From Liopterus haemorrhoidalis (lineage: Eukaryota > Arthropoda > Insecta > Coleoptera > Dytiscidae), in the NCBI GenBank assembly GCA_963971575.1, contig OZ020624.1:7870903-7934902 (forward strand): a stretch of 64,000 nt of DNA, read 5' to 3'. The translations under genes were made by a program, and so were the position numbers. Positions 32,347-43,629 of this stretch are shown in pieces; position 1 is the stretch's first letter, and each line of letters opens with the position of its first letter. The notes beneath the pieces were generated by a model. The model had not been told where the DNA came from. It was given only the letters and a program-made list of their open reading frames with translations, and ran no database searches.

Positions 32347-35319
32347 TGTTACGGGCTATCCTAGCCGAAACACAGCGCTTTAAAATCTAGTTAAACGATA
32401 ACCTACCTTCGTACGGAAAACTTATTCTAAGCTTATAAAAGGATACAGTATGGGGTAATTTTGTGCAAAACCAACTGAATAGGTCCTGTCAACCCACTTA
32501 GAGGACAGCATTTATGACAACAAGCACCGCATCTGCTTCCGAATGCAAAAACATACTAGAGATGTCACTTAATTTGAGGTTAATTGTTTTTGACATTTCT
32601 ATTTAACCTGTTTTGGGATATATACGTCGTGGAAACCTGGAAAGTACAACAGTTAGCGTGCGGAATATGTTTGAATGATACACCTACCTTATATAAAAAA
32701 AAAAAAGAACAAGAAATTATAATCCTCAATAGTAAATAAATTTCTGGGGATATTTGGTCGTAATAACGTAACTAGACGTATTTCTGCACTGACGATGCGC
32801 GAGTGGTAAACCCGGTAGAGGGGTGAGGAAAAAAAGGTTATAAAACAGATGGGAAGCCGCGTTTTGTCTCTCTTAAACTTACGAACAGTGGTGTTATCAG
32901 AAAAATTTGACCAGAAAGAAAAACTAACGGCACGTGCAGTGAAACTTCCATGTATAAGCCTAGAGGAAATTGAAGGCAACACGGAATTCGTTTTTGCGGA
33001 GACTGCTTGGCGTTATACTGTCTTCGTAGGGAAGACACGGAGATATCCGGATGAGAATTTTCTTTTCTGATCAAAAGTTCGGAGTTTAAGAAAACCATTT
33101 AAGCCACCGACCACGAGGTAAGGTATCACCTTTCTTTTATTTCCGCACGCGAAACTGTTGTATGGTCTCCAGTTTCACTAATTGTATTTTTAACTGTTAT
33201 TCATACAGTGGCGGTACGATAGAGGCAAAAAATTTGCACAGTTGTGCCTATTTGAGAGTATATATCGGCTGGAGGAATAATTTCTGAAGTTATCCGAGTA
33301 TTCAACCGGTCGCAAAGGAATAAGCATCTTGTAGCGGAACCTTAAAACTACATCACCGTCCAGAGAGTACATAACCTACTTATTGTATCTAGCCGTGGAA
33401 ACAGGGAGATTGTTTTTGTCTGCAACTCAGATGAGTACTAATTTATGATATTTGTTTGATGATTTGTAACAAAAATATCTTTATGAGTGTGGCGTATCGG
33501 ACCTCCGGGTTGTGTTGAGGCGTAATACGTCCCCGTATAGATGTTTTTGGATACACACTGATAATTTTGGCCATTTTTATGAATGTGTATGTATTGTACT
33601 TGTATTTTGAGTTGAGTGAGCACATGGTGCCACCCCTATTGTGAAGCATATATTTTCTACGTCCTAAGGCCCTAAGCTACAATAAGTTGGACGCGCTGAA
33701 TCGTGTTGGGGCGCGTAGTTAGTCAGAGCAGTCTCGCTCAGGGTTGAATTAGTTTATTTAATTGTAGATTCAGTCTGTCCGTAAGTCAACATTTTTTTTA
33801 TCCCCTTGATAACTCGAGGTTGTGAATTAGTTCTCAAACACATGGGTTTAACCCCTCTCTGTGAATATTCCCTGGCCGGGTATTCGTGTTAACGGCTTTT
33901 TCACGTTATCAAGGGTCGGTCTTTGTATTTGATTTGGGTGGATTAACGTTAGCTTCAGTCGGGCAGAACCTCAGCCACAAGCATTTCTTTTTTTTTATCA
34001 TCATCGGCCAGGCCTCACCTAATTTTTCAGTAATTTAGTTGTTTGTTTAAAGTTATATTTCCGTAGAGCCGTGTGGGGTTGGGTGGTACGTTAACTTTTT
34101 TTTTATCTCGTTAGAGATTTTTTTGTGTTAACGTACTACGGGTTTTCAAGGGATTTGAGAGGATTTTGAGAGTCAGTCTCTTGGCCTCCTTGGATATTTT
34201 ATCACCGCGACTTCGAGGCCACTAGACTGGCTGGGTTTTCATTAAAGTTAAGGCGAGCTAGAAGTATAGTAAAAATTTAAATCGGGTTTTGAACAAGCGC
34301 TGGCTTTCCGATTCTAAAATTCTTCCGGATTTTTCCTAACGGTATTGCCAACCGGAATACCGTTACCATTTTTCAACGTAATTAATCACTGTGGTATAAT
34401 ATTCCTGTGCAAAACTTCACGCAGCCCTAGGGCAGTTGTAGCATAAGTAATCCAATCACATGTTACTGGGTATTTATACCGCAGCACAAGTAATTCAGTT
34501 GTTAGTTTAAATTGTAATTAATTACCGGTTAAGGATTCAGTTGTTTAATTTCCTTTGGCCACTCGTGAGTACTTAGTTTCTAAAATTTTGGATTTAACTT
34601 AGATATTTTGCTCGTAGATTAAATAATTTATTTTTTTTTGTATTAACTTTGTCGTACTCCGAGCTAAAAAGGGAATATTTAACTAGTCATTGATCTTGTA
34701 ATTATTAATATTTTGGTTATAAAATTTTGCTTATTGAGTATTCGCTGTGCGAATAATAATATTTATTTTGTTTATAGATTTTGCGTATTGAGTATTCATT
34801 TAGTGAATAATTTATTTTGTTTATAGATTTTGCGTATTGAGTATTCATTTAGTGAATAATTTACTTTGTTTATAGATTTTGCGTATTGAATATTCGTTTA
34901 ACGAATATTAGTTATTCTGTTATTACCATTTGTTAGTTACTGATTTTTTTGTTAATAAATTTAGTTATTGAGAATTTTGGTGTTTCTATTACGAGAACTC
35001 TATTCCTTCCCCTGGGGTTTTATTTTTCTTCCAGAATTTAGGGCAATAGAAGCGAAGTGACTGGCGCCGTATAACTTTTAGGCCGCACATCGACATTGAT
35101 AATTACAGGACCACCCTGCATAGTCAAATCTACCTCTAGACTGGGCTGGCGGCCTTCTACCTTGCCCTGGACAGCTGATAGCCACTGGAGTCACTTCACA
35201 GTGGTTACGGAATTCATATTTTTCCCCATTTAGGTTTTTAGCGACCGATCAGAGAGCTGAGCGGACGCTGGCGTATGCCAACTATATAACGCTGGAGTCT
35301 GGCCGTAATATACGTTATA
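32347..35319 (+). repeat. 3' LTR (~2.97 kb)
   Basis: It is nearly identical to the 5' LTR. By eye I find only one fewer A in the run near 32696 and one base change near 35073 (TATAACTTTTAG against TATAAATTTTAG near 26804). Confidence 0.96.
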
Positions 35320-35614
35320 AAATAAACAATTTTTACGTTTTTTTTATTAAATATAACATAGGTATATTTTTTAGCGGCTCTTCCATGTTATTGTGTTTTT
35401 TTTCAATATAGATTTGGCTCATTGTCACTGAAACGTTGCCGACCCCTGACCTAGAACGCTGTTATTTTCTACCCAAGTCATGTAATTAAGGTCGTACCGA
35501 CCAATTTAGAATATTTTGTTATTTTTGCCCCCCCCCAAGCTGAAATCCTGGCTACGTCCCTGATTCCCCTCCCCCATACAGTCAGACGGAAGTGGCTAAT
35601 TGAAAATTTATTCA

Positions 35615-35860
35615 GATACAGTGGGCCTAAAAAGTATTTGCACATCTTAAATTTTATGTTTTAAATTTTTATAGTATCATTTTATTTAGTATAGCATACA
35701 AAACTATTTGACATGGTTATCTTTAATTTTGGCAAATTGCTTAATTAAATCTTCGGTATCTAATTCTTTTAATAGATCTGATTCTATTGAGATAATATTA
35801 AGATTTTGCCCAATAAGTAGTTGATCTCAAACATTTTTTTATTCTTTAAACTAAAATCTT
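35615..35860. mobile_element. Possible Tc1-like left end
   Basis: TACAGTGGGCCTAAAAAGTA with TTTGCACA following looks like the terminus of Tc1-like elements. No inverted partner was found downstream. A 40-codon minus-strand frame (35830-35710) ending in AKIKDNHVK has coding-like composition but no known domain. Confidence 0.35.
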
Positions 35861-35970
35861 GAAATATTGCACTTATTATTTACATAAATTTCAACTTCAG
35901 AAATGTGTTTGGAGTGAAGAAAAATATCTTTTATGTTCAATCAGTTGCATTGGACACCGAAGATGGACGC

Positions 35971-36111
35971 TCGGCTTAACACAAGCAACCCATCCCCACT
36001 ACTCGACAAATACCGAATGTCTGGTGCCGCCGTTATCATAGATTACTACAGATGCGAAACTCCCCATTCTACTATTCTTATCGCTTGCGCCATTTTGTTA
36101 TTGGTGTTGTA
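35971..36111 (+). repeat. 140-bp exon-like direct repeat, copy 1
   Basis: The stretch from TTAACACAAGCAACCC to TTATTGGTGTTGTA recurs at 39920-40056 with few changes. In both copies one frame stays open and encodes LDKYRMSGAAVI and DYYRCETPHST, then a hydrophobic segment (CAILLLVLY). It is more GC-rich than its surroundings. In copy 1 the frame could begin at ATG 35933 or at ATG 36018 within the repeat and extend into the next element. It could be a duplicated exon of a small membrane protein or part of an unknown repeat. Confidence 0.5.
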
Positions 36112-36113
36112 TA

Positions 36114-38013
36114 CAGTTATAGTTTGTTTCACGATAAGCTGAAGTGACTATCTACTTATGGTCCTAAACACAGTGGGTGGTAATTACAAATAACACTAAT
36201 CCCTTGTTTGTACCCATAAACTAGCCAGAGATGTATCAGGTATAAATTGCAGATGTTTTAAATATCTTTTCACTTCGCTTTGAATTTTCTATCAGATAAC
36301 TTGTGATTTTTGTTAAATAGTTCAGTACGTGTTAGAAAAACGTGGCGTCCTTGGAACGAACAATTAACTTCTGTGCAAGCAAATGAAGCAGATGACTATG
36401 TGACCATGATAGAAGATGATGATATACTGCAAGATACAATAAAAAAAAATCGGGAAAAAACTTGTATATATTTACCTGTAGAAGCTAAAGAAATTGTGGC
36501 CAATGTGTATTTATATTTAAGGAACCGCAAAAACAAACAAGGGGCATTAGAAGAGACAAGCAAGGCAACGAAAGTAGCGATGACAACAGTATGGAATATT
36601 GTAAACAAATCCATTGATAGGAGAAGAAAACGAAAGGATTCAGGTATATCAAAATGTTTGATGGTTTCCAGAAAGATGTAATACGGCAAAAAATTTACCA
36701 AATGTACACCGAACAAAATGTGCCAACATTGGACATATTGCTCAAAAGATTAATCCAAGACCAGTGTGAAATTAATTGTTCAAAGGTGACCTTATGGCGT
36801 GCCCTTAAAAGTATAGGGTTTCAATTTAAAACGCAGTTCCTTATGGAGTCAGAGCGATTAAAACTTTTGAGACAAAATTATTTAAAAAACATTAAAAAAT
36901 ACAGAGAAGATAAAAGGTCAATAATTTATTTAGATGAAACTTGGTACGACACACATGAAACAAACTCAAAAGGTTGGGTGGATACGTCAAATAAATGTCA
37001 AATAAGAGCACCGTCTAATAAAGGAAAACGTATTACGATACGATACGATACAATACGATACTTCATGCAGGTTTTGAAACTGGATGGATACCGAATGCAC
37101 TCTTGCTGTCTGCGAAAAATATCAAAGATTCTAGACTCGACTACCATGACGATACCACGGCGGAAATGTTCGAAAACTGGTTCGAAAATAAATTACTCCC
37201 GAATATACCGGCTAACAGTGTTATTGTTATGAACAATGCAAGTTACCATAGTCGGCAACTAAATAAAGTACCGAATAGTGCAAACAGTAAGAAGGAAATC
37301 CAAGACTTTTTATATAAAAATGATATTTACTTTGAAGAAAGTTATAAAAAAATTGTTTAATTAAATTATTAAAAAGTTATAGTTTTTCTAAAGAATATGT
37401 TTGCGATAATATTGCTTAATGCAAAGGACACATAGTTTTACGACTACCTCCGTATTATTGTATATTCAATTCTATTGAACAAATGTGGAGTCAGTTAAAG
37501 GCGAGAATAAAACGGAATAATGTTTCTCCCACTTTAAACGGCACTGTGATAGAACTTATAAAAAAAAAGAAGTGGAAAATATCCCTGTAGATAGTTGGAA
37601 AAATTGTGTAAATCATGTTATTAAAACTGAGGACAGTTATATTCAAATAGACGTACTATAATCATTAATTTAGAGACTGATTCAGAGAATGATTTGGACT
37701 TATAACATTATTTAATTTAAAATTTATTTTATTGTAATGTTTTCAATACTAATTGTAATGTTTTAAATTTAATTATAAGTTCTATAAATTAATTGTATTT
37801 ATAATAAAAATAAAGTTTATTTTGATGATATCTTATGTTTATTTCTTGTTACAATTGTGTCATTACATGGTGTAATGTAATTTATACCTGGTACATCTCT
37901 GGCTAGTTTATGGGTACAAACAAGGGATTAGAGTTATTTGTAATTACCACCCACTGTGTTTAGGACCATAAGTAGATAGTCACTTCAGCTTATTGTGAAA
38001 CAAACTATACGTG
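36114..38013 (+). mobile_element. IS630/Tc1/mariner-type element with long inverted ends
   Basis: The ends are inverted over about 130 bp (left CAGTTATAGTTTGTTTCACG; right read in reverse CACGTATAGTTTGTTTCACA), with TA at 36112-36113 and 38014-38015. The interior holds a broken transposase. It is inserted next to copy 1 of the 140-bp repeat. Confidence 0.8.
36310..37620 (+). pseudogene. IS630/Tc1-type transposase, frameshifted and mutated
   Basis: Segments in three frames read in order. A helix-turn-helix part comes first (LEETSKATKVAMTTVWNIVN, 36310-36681), then SKVTLWRALKSIGFQFK and IIYLDETWYDTHE with the first catalytic Asp (36654-37080). TAEMFENWFENKLLPNIPAN and VIVMNNASYHSRQ follow, where the second catalytic Asp has become Asn (37103-37360), and finally LPPYYCIFNSIEQMWSQLK with the catalytic Glu (about 37442-37500). 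A CGATA run near 37035-37060 marks one frameshift. It cannot be active. Confidence 0.8.
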
Positions 38014-38020
38014 TATTTTG

Positions 38021-38173
38021 TAAGAAATGCGTTAAAATTAGCGTCAGGTTAATATTTTTATTTTAACTCCATGTCTAACGTCATTATCCAAAAATACTAT
38101 TCTGTAAGAGCATTTATTACGGTAAGCGTTAATACAATATTTGTTAACGGGAGGCGCTAACTCAGCCTGTAGA
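38021..38173 (-). mobile_element. Terminal fragment of the 3761-4869 transposon family
   Basis: The stretch from TAAGAAATGCGTTAAAATTA to GGAGGCGCTAACTCAGCCTG is the reverse complement of about 4720-4869 with few changes. Only one end of the element is present. Confidence 0.75.
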
Positions 38174-38694
38174 ATACAGTGACTGTATAAAGACAGTGTG
38201 GCCATACGATGGTCTCATTTTCCATTGGTCGAGCTGAAGTCCGCCATATTTCTTCCAACTTTGTTACAGATTATATATGGTTTACATGTGTTTAGCTTGT
38301 GTTTCAACAGATTTAAGTGATATTTTCAAATAATATACGTATATTTAGACGTTTAATAGTGAATATTGTTGTGTTTGTGATGAGTAATGAGTAATGTAGA
38401 TAATGTAAACTGTGCACATATTTTAAATTGTCACAAATTAAAATTAAAAATAATGAAACGTTTTGTTATGTTTAGGTTTAAAATTGTTGGGAAAAAAGGA
38501 CTAAATGAACATAAAAAAACATTATGCCAGTAAATCAATGGATGGCTTCACAATTATAAGAAGTATTTACTTTCATTAATTTTAATGTTATTCCATGCTG
38601 ATTTCATTTTGTTTTTCACCTGACCATAATTTTAGTTGAATAAATGCATAATTGATAATATATACCAGTTTTCTTTATTAATATATCATTTATA

Positions 38695-38899
38695 CCTTGA
38701 GTTCAAAAAGAAATTGCATAAGGGTTGGCTATGGAAAATAAAAGTAATGTCAACAGAAAGCTTTAGAATTAATTAACTGTCTGAATTAATTAAATCACTC
38801 TTGTTGTCATAAGTTATTTATTGTTACATAAAGCTTGTAGTATACATTATTTTATTTTTCCATAGCCAACTCTTATGTTATTTCTTTTTGAACTCAGGG
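38695..38899. mobile_element. ~205-bp MITE nested in the 38177 element
   Basis: CCTTGAGTTCAAAAAGAAAT is matched in inverted form near the right end (ATTTCTTTTTGAACTCAGGG), with TA on both sides. The arms extend over about 45 bp (TTGGCTATGGAAAATAAAA). Confidence 0.75.
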
Positions 38900-39316
38900 T
38901 ATATAACATGTTCTGCTTATTCTTTTTTAATATGAAAATATCCTAATTTTTTTTATATAAACATGCATTTTCCCAAAAATTAGAGAAATGTTCGGTTCTC
39001 TAATTTTTATAGAACCTTATCATCATTTTTTCCCTATCTTTTTATTCTAATTCTAATGTCCTGTTTGAACTTGTTTTCTTAAATTTAAAATATTCAAATT
39101 AAAATGTAACTCCTGTATTCATAAAAAAAATGTTTTAGTTTTTATAGGTCCTCAAATAAAATTATAAAATAATAAAAACATATCTCTTTTATTTCCTTTC
39201 ATGTCCTTTTTTAAGAATGTTTTTCATTTGTTTTCTTTTTATGTTGCAGACATTTCAAAAAAATACCTTCATCGGTAGGCAATTTTAATATTTATCTTAA
39301 TAAATGTTGAATCATA

Positions 39317-39723
39317 CAGTCTGTTCCAAACGGTTAAGCGGAACTAAATGGGAATTTAGTTCTTTTAGGTTGTCACGAGAAGGGACCTTGCTTGGGTTAT
39401 TTAATTTTTTACGTTGGGATGTCAAAATTTAAAATTCCAACAATGAAACCATGGAAACGAATGACATATGTCAAAATTAAATATTTTTTTTAGATATTTT
39501 AACGACAAAAAAATAAATAAATGGGAAATTTGTATTAATAATGACACAAAAAATCAAAATATAAAGAAAATGACATTTTAAAATGATATTAACCTTAACC
39601 AAAAAATGTTTATTGTAAGTATGATTTACAAAGCTTAAACAAAACGACCGAAAGGCACGATTTAAACGATGAAAGTAACTAGATTGCAAAAACTAGTTCC
39701 GCTTAAGCGTTTGGAACAGACTG
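39317..39723. mobile_element. MITE family C, full-length copy (407 bp)
   Basis: The ends CAGTCTGTTCCAAACGGTTA and CGTTTGGAACAGACTG are inverted, with TA at 39315-39316 and 39724-39725. The same element occurs at 45981, 47444 and 48222, with short forms at 46740, 50205 and 50527. Confidence 0.9.
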
Positions 39724-39919
39724 TATACATGTTTTTTCTTAACAACAAATTGATAATCACATAAATATAAACATAAATACGTAAAACTATTAAAAATTTA
39801 AGTAATATTATAATATATTAGGATATATTAACATTTATTCCATACAACCCAATACAAATCTGGAATAAACATGGCGGCTACAGTTCATATGGCCACACTG
39901 TCTTTATACAGTCACTGTA

Positions 39920-40056
39920 GTTAACACAAGCAACCCATCCCCACTACTCGACAAATACCGAATGTCTGGTGCTGCCGTTATCACAGATTACTACAGATGC
40001 GAAACTCCCCATTCTACTTTTCTTATCGGTTGCGCCATTTTGTTATTGGTGTTGTA
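39920..40056 (+). repeat. 140-bp exon-like direct repeat, copy 2
   Basis: It matches 35971-36111 with a few substitutions, one of them synonymous. The frame stays open through the hydrophobic segment. A MITE (40057) is inserted at the TA that ends this copy. Confidence 0.5.
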
Positions 40057-40676
40057 TAGGGGAAATATTTTAAGATCCCAGCGCTGGTGCGGGATACATG
40101 GAACTTCCAAAATAGACATTCATTACATATAATCATATGGGCAATAACGTGAATTTCAATGTTTACTGGTGGTTTTTGTAATTTTGCTACAATATTAATA
40201 CGTGTTTTTATGCAAGGTATTCAGTGAAATATTATAACATCAAATATTAATAATTAAGAATAATTTTAGGCATGTTTTATTATTTTTTTAGGTTGAAATG
40301 GACCTTTTAGGTTATTTAGGTTAGATTATTTTTTAGGTTAAAAAGATTTCTTTTAATCCACGAATTATACTCAGATAAACAGCAATAATAGTTCGACTTC
40401 AGCATGATTTTTGTCTTGTCTTCCACTTTAATTTAAAGTTATTTTCACTTATTATCACTTGATACCAGTAAAAACAATTTAAAACTGATTTTAAAATAAT
40501 ATAAAATAACATAAAACTTAACAAAATGTAACAATATAATAACAACAAAACTATAGTAAAATGCAAAAATATATTTTGATCCCATATAACTCAATGTAAA
40601 AAGCACGGTAGAATGTCTATTTCTGTAGTTGCTTAAAACCCCACCAGATGTCATATCGCTTAGCAATTTTTCCCTA
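40057..40676. mobile_element. MITE with TAGGGGAAATATT ends, TA duplication
   Basis: TAGGGGAAATATTTTAAG at the left and CTTAGCAATTTTTCCCTA at the right are imperfect inverted repeats. TA is at 40055-40056 and 40677-40678. Inner arms (AATAGACATTCA / AATGTCTATT) also pair. Confidence 0.7.
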
Positions 40677-40768
40677 TACAGTTACTGTCAGTTAACGCGC
40701 GCTTTTAGTTTGATGATTTTTATTGTTAATGGAAATGGATAAAATTAAAGAATAAGTTGGTATTCGAG

Positions 40769-41417
40769 CAGTTATGGGCGTTTACACGTAAACTTTAATT
40801 GTTTACGTTTACTTAACTTATGTAAACAATTGGTAAACTTGTCAACAATGTAAACAATGTAAACTGTCAAATAATGAGGTTAGTTTTAGTTATTTAATAC
40901 CAATAATAGAGAGTTAATGAACAAGTATATTCAGTTCAAAACAATAAATTTATTAAAAAAATGGTGGGAAGAAACCGAACGAATATTTCTGAAGAACTAG
41001 GTTTTGTTTTAATTAAAGAAAATGAAAGAAAATATAGGGCGTTATGCAAAATTTGCAATGAATTTTTTCGTTATTAAAAAATATAGGCTGATTTTCTTAA
41101 AGGTGAAATTTAATGTATTTTGTTATTAAAAAAATTAGACTGAATTTGTATGTAACACCTGTATAATGATGCAAATTCGATTTTTATTAATATGTATATT
41201 GGCTTGTCCTAATTTTATATACTTACTTTTTCATTTAAAATTGTTTCATTAAAATTTTATTATTTATAAAAATGTATTGAAAATGAGGTTCTGTAATTCA
41301 AAACAAGTGCGCATGTCTAAATCATTGTTTACAAGAGTTTTGTGTTTACTTTACATCAATTGTTTACGCGTCAACAATGAGGTAACTTACATCATGTAAC
41401 TTACGCGGCCATCAATG
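40769..41417 (+). mobile_element. hAT element with BED-finger remnant, copy 1
   Basis: CAGTTATGGGCGTTTACACG at the left and CGGCCATCAATG at the right are imperfect inverted ends. TATTCGAG is duplicated exactly (40761-40768 and 41418-41425). The interior encodes MVGRNRTNISEELGFVLIKE and KYRALCKICNEFF (near 40961-41075), like the start of a BED zinc finger of a hAT transposase, then stops. A sister copy is at 49125-49846. Confidence 0.85.
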
Positions 41418-41899
41418 TATTCGAGGACGAGGTGGTTAAGATTTTCATAATTACACCTACGGCAACCAAAAATAACCAAAAGTAAAAGCACTTTATGCTC
41501 TTTGAAATTATTCATTTGGTTAATCAATCAATAATATTGTTGATTGATTAACCAATGCTAGAACTGGGCTTATAAACTTGTTTCCTAGGCATGATGATGC
41601 TGTGTTCCATTGTCTAATTGAAAAGACGTTCCAATTACATATATACAAATCTAAAATTTAGAAAAACTATAAGGGAGCATGTTAAATACTAAATTAGATT
41701 AAAAAACAATATTGTATGTACTCTTTTATTGTTAAAAATGATCAGCATTTTATAATTATTGCTTACTAGCACCAGAAATACGTGAAATAGTAATGTATGA
41801 TTACATTATTTAAAAATTGTAAAATTTAATACAGAAGGCACTTACATGAATGCATTTTCTTAATTTTATATTTGATTTAAGATCAGTTCTGAACTCTTA

Positions 41900-42370
41900 T
41901 ACCCTTTTCACACTAGATCTTTAAGATCGGATGTTTAAGTGAATGGATCTTTAAACGCTAATGTGAAACCGTACGGCCTCGTCTAAACACGACCGATGTT
42001 TAAGACAGAGATCTGCGTCTTAAACTTCGCCCGCATTGCCAACTTAATTCTCATTATAAAAAAATACTCCTTGAATTTGTGCTTCTCTTCTTTTATCTAT
42101 GTTCAGCTGTTATCATTTTATATATCGAGGTTATGAGAAGATTATTTGCGTTATTATTTAAATCAATATAAAAAATAAACTTCTCCTAACCTCGATATAC
42201 AAAATAATGACAGAATAAATTCAAACGATATGAAATTATGTTGGCAATACATACTAGCTTTACATGGAGATTTCTTCTTCAAATTAAACATCAAGTGTGA
42301 AAGCAAACCGATATTAAACATCGATGAAGTTTAAGTTCAATCGTCTTAAAGATCTAGTGTGAAAAGGGTA
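41900..42370. mobile_element. PIF/Harbinger-like MITE, TTA duplication (471 bp)
   Basis: TACCCTTTTCACACTAGATC and GATCTAGTGTGAAAAGGGTA are perfect inverted ends, and TTA is at 41897-41899 and 42371-42373. No protein remnant. Confidence 0.85.
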
Positions 42371-42607
42371 TTACACATAGTTAATATACAAGTAGAACAA
42401 AGTAGGGTTACAGATTACCAAAAGTGTAAAAAAAAAAAAAAAAACTGAAGAAACTAAGTGTAAGAAGTGGTTAGGGTAGAAATCGTAACACAGACTGTAG
42501 CATTTTGAGTCCATTTAGAAAATAGGCCAGATACATAGGTGCAACATATGTCATAAGTAAGAAGAGTAGTAAACATCTTCTTGTTCTTCTTTGAGCACTA
42601 TCAGTTA

Positions 42608-43122
42608 TGGCCCGGTTACACGATGCCAGTAACTTGTGCAAGTACTGGCACAAGTACTTGTGCCAGTACTTGCACAAGTCGTTTTGTCGTTTACACGTAT
42701 TCCAGTATCTTATTTAAGTAACCTTGCAAAGAACCCGAAACACACTGCAAAATGTAGATGCTTACAATTATTTTTTATGCGTAAAACCGTCTTTTTAACG
42801 CGCCAATTTTCGATGTTTAACCTAATTTTATGTATTTTATGCGTACGTCTTTCTAAACAAAAATGAATCGGCGCCAAAAACTACATTTATTAAAAAAAGG
42901 TGTGAAAAAGTATGTTTTTGTAACCGCGAAAATACATCAGCTGTTCATAGCGGCCATTTTTAAGTCACTGGCACGGCTACTTGTGCCAGTAAATAGGAAC
43001 GGCTTCTATTCACTTGACTTGCATGAGATACTTGTGCCAGTACTGCATGTACGTTTACACGATGCCAGTGACTGGTGCAAGTACTTACTGGTGCAAGTTA
43101 CTTGCATCGTGTAACTCAGCCA
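42608..43122. mobile_element. PIF/Harbinger-like MITE, TTA duplication (515 bp)
   Basis: TGGCCCGGTTACACGATGCC and the inverted right end (GCATCGTGTAACTCAGCCA) are flanked by TTA at 42605-42607 and 43123-43125. Multiple ACTTGTGCCAGTACTTG units near both ends form extra palindromes. Open frames inside are byproducts. Confidence 0.8.
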
Positions 43123-43297
43123 TTAGGCTGACTTTTGGCCTCACTTACATAAGTCCTCCATCTTGATCTGTTCCTTGTCAGGTCTTGCCATAAGAAAACA
43201 TAATTAAAAAATATTATGATGAGGAAGTAATGGGATAAAATAAAATAAATTAGTCAGATAAATAATAATTTATTTTATGTTGTGACTTTTTAACCTA

Positions 43298-43627
43298 TAG
43301 TGCGTTCGAAGGTGAGTATGCAGTACAGGGCATATGGAGTAGTTCTTTTTCATACTCTCTAATGGGTTTACAGAATGACGCTATCCTTTTCTTGCTAGTC
43401 GACGTTGCCAGCTCTAAAACACGCTGATCTGTGAAGACGCAGTATTCTACAAATGACCATTTGTTTTTGTTGAGTGTTATTTTGAGTTTTATAAGAGTTG
43501 ATTTTTGTAAATAATACGAATTTTTCATATTATTATAATTGACACATTTGACACTTTTACAACATTTGGCAACACCGCTCCCATTTGCCATAAGAGCTAT
43601 ACTGCAAACTCACCTTCGAACGCACTA
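43298..43627. mobile_element. MITE with TAGTGCGTTCGAAGGTGAGT ends, TA duplication
   Basis: TAGTGCGTTCGAAGGTGAGT and ACTCACCTTCGAACGCACTA are perfect inverted ends; TA is at 43296-43297 and 43628-43629. The minus-strand open frame inside has no known domain. Confidence 0.88.
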
Positions 43628-43629
43628 TA

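Larger units (their letters stand above)
24077..35319 (+). mobile_element. Ty3/gypsy LTR retrotransposon, complete, ~11.2 kb
   Basis: Two direct LTRs (24077-27050 and 32347-35319) flank a 5.3-kb interior with a tRNA-Lys primer site, gag, pol and a polypurine tract. AAAT is duplicated at 24073-24076 and 35320-35323. Gag and pol are both open, and the LTRs differ at only about one base and one A-run length by eye, so the insertion is recent. There is no third reading frame for an envelope protein: pol ends 28 bases before the right LTR. It is the innermost part of a nested stack. Confidence 0.96.
23110..35448 (+). mobile_element. Decayed hAT element, split by the gypsy insertion
   Basis: The ends CTTGGGTTGGCAACCTGCGG (left) and TTGCCGACCCCTG (right) form an imperfect inverted repeat of the CAGGGGTCGGCAA type seen in hAT elements (10 of 13 bases). 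The left arm carries transposase remnants. The right arm resumes after 35323 (GCGGCTCTTCCATG). The 8-bp duplication is no longer clear. Confidence 0.7.
22960..35562. mobile_element. hAT-like element with perfect 8-bp duplication, carrying nested elements
   Basis: The ends CAGGGACGTAGCCAGG and CCTGGCTACGTCCCTG are inverted; ATTCCCCT is duplicated exactly at 22952-22959 and 35563-35570. Only about 150 bp at the left and 115 bp at the right belong to this element itself. The rest is the inner hAT with its LTR retrotransposon. No transposase of its own is visible. Confidence 0.85.
38177..39917. mobile_element. MITE-like element, TA duplication, with nested MITEs
   Basis: The ends CAGTGACTGTATAAAGACAG and CTGTCTTTATACAGTCACTG are inverted over about 30 bp (through GTGTGGCCATA). 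TA is at 38175-38176 and 39918-39919. It carries two smaller elements (38695-38899 and 39317-39723). No transposase is seen. Confidence 0.85.

Noticed and set aside
42863..43114. 83-codon open frame
   Set aside because: It lies within a Harbinger-like MITE and is built from its repeated ACTTGTGCCAGT units.
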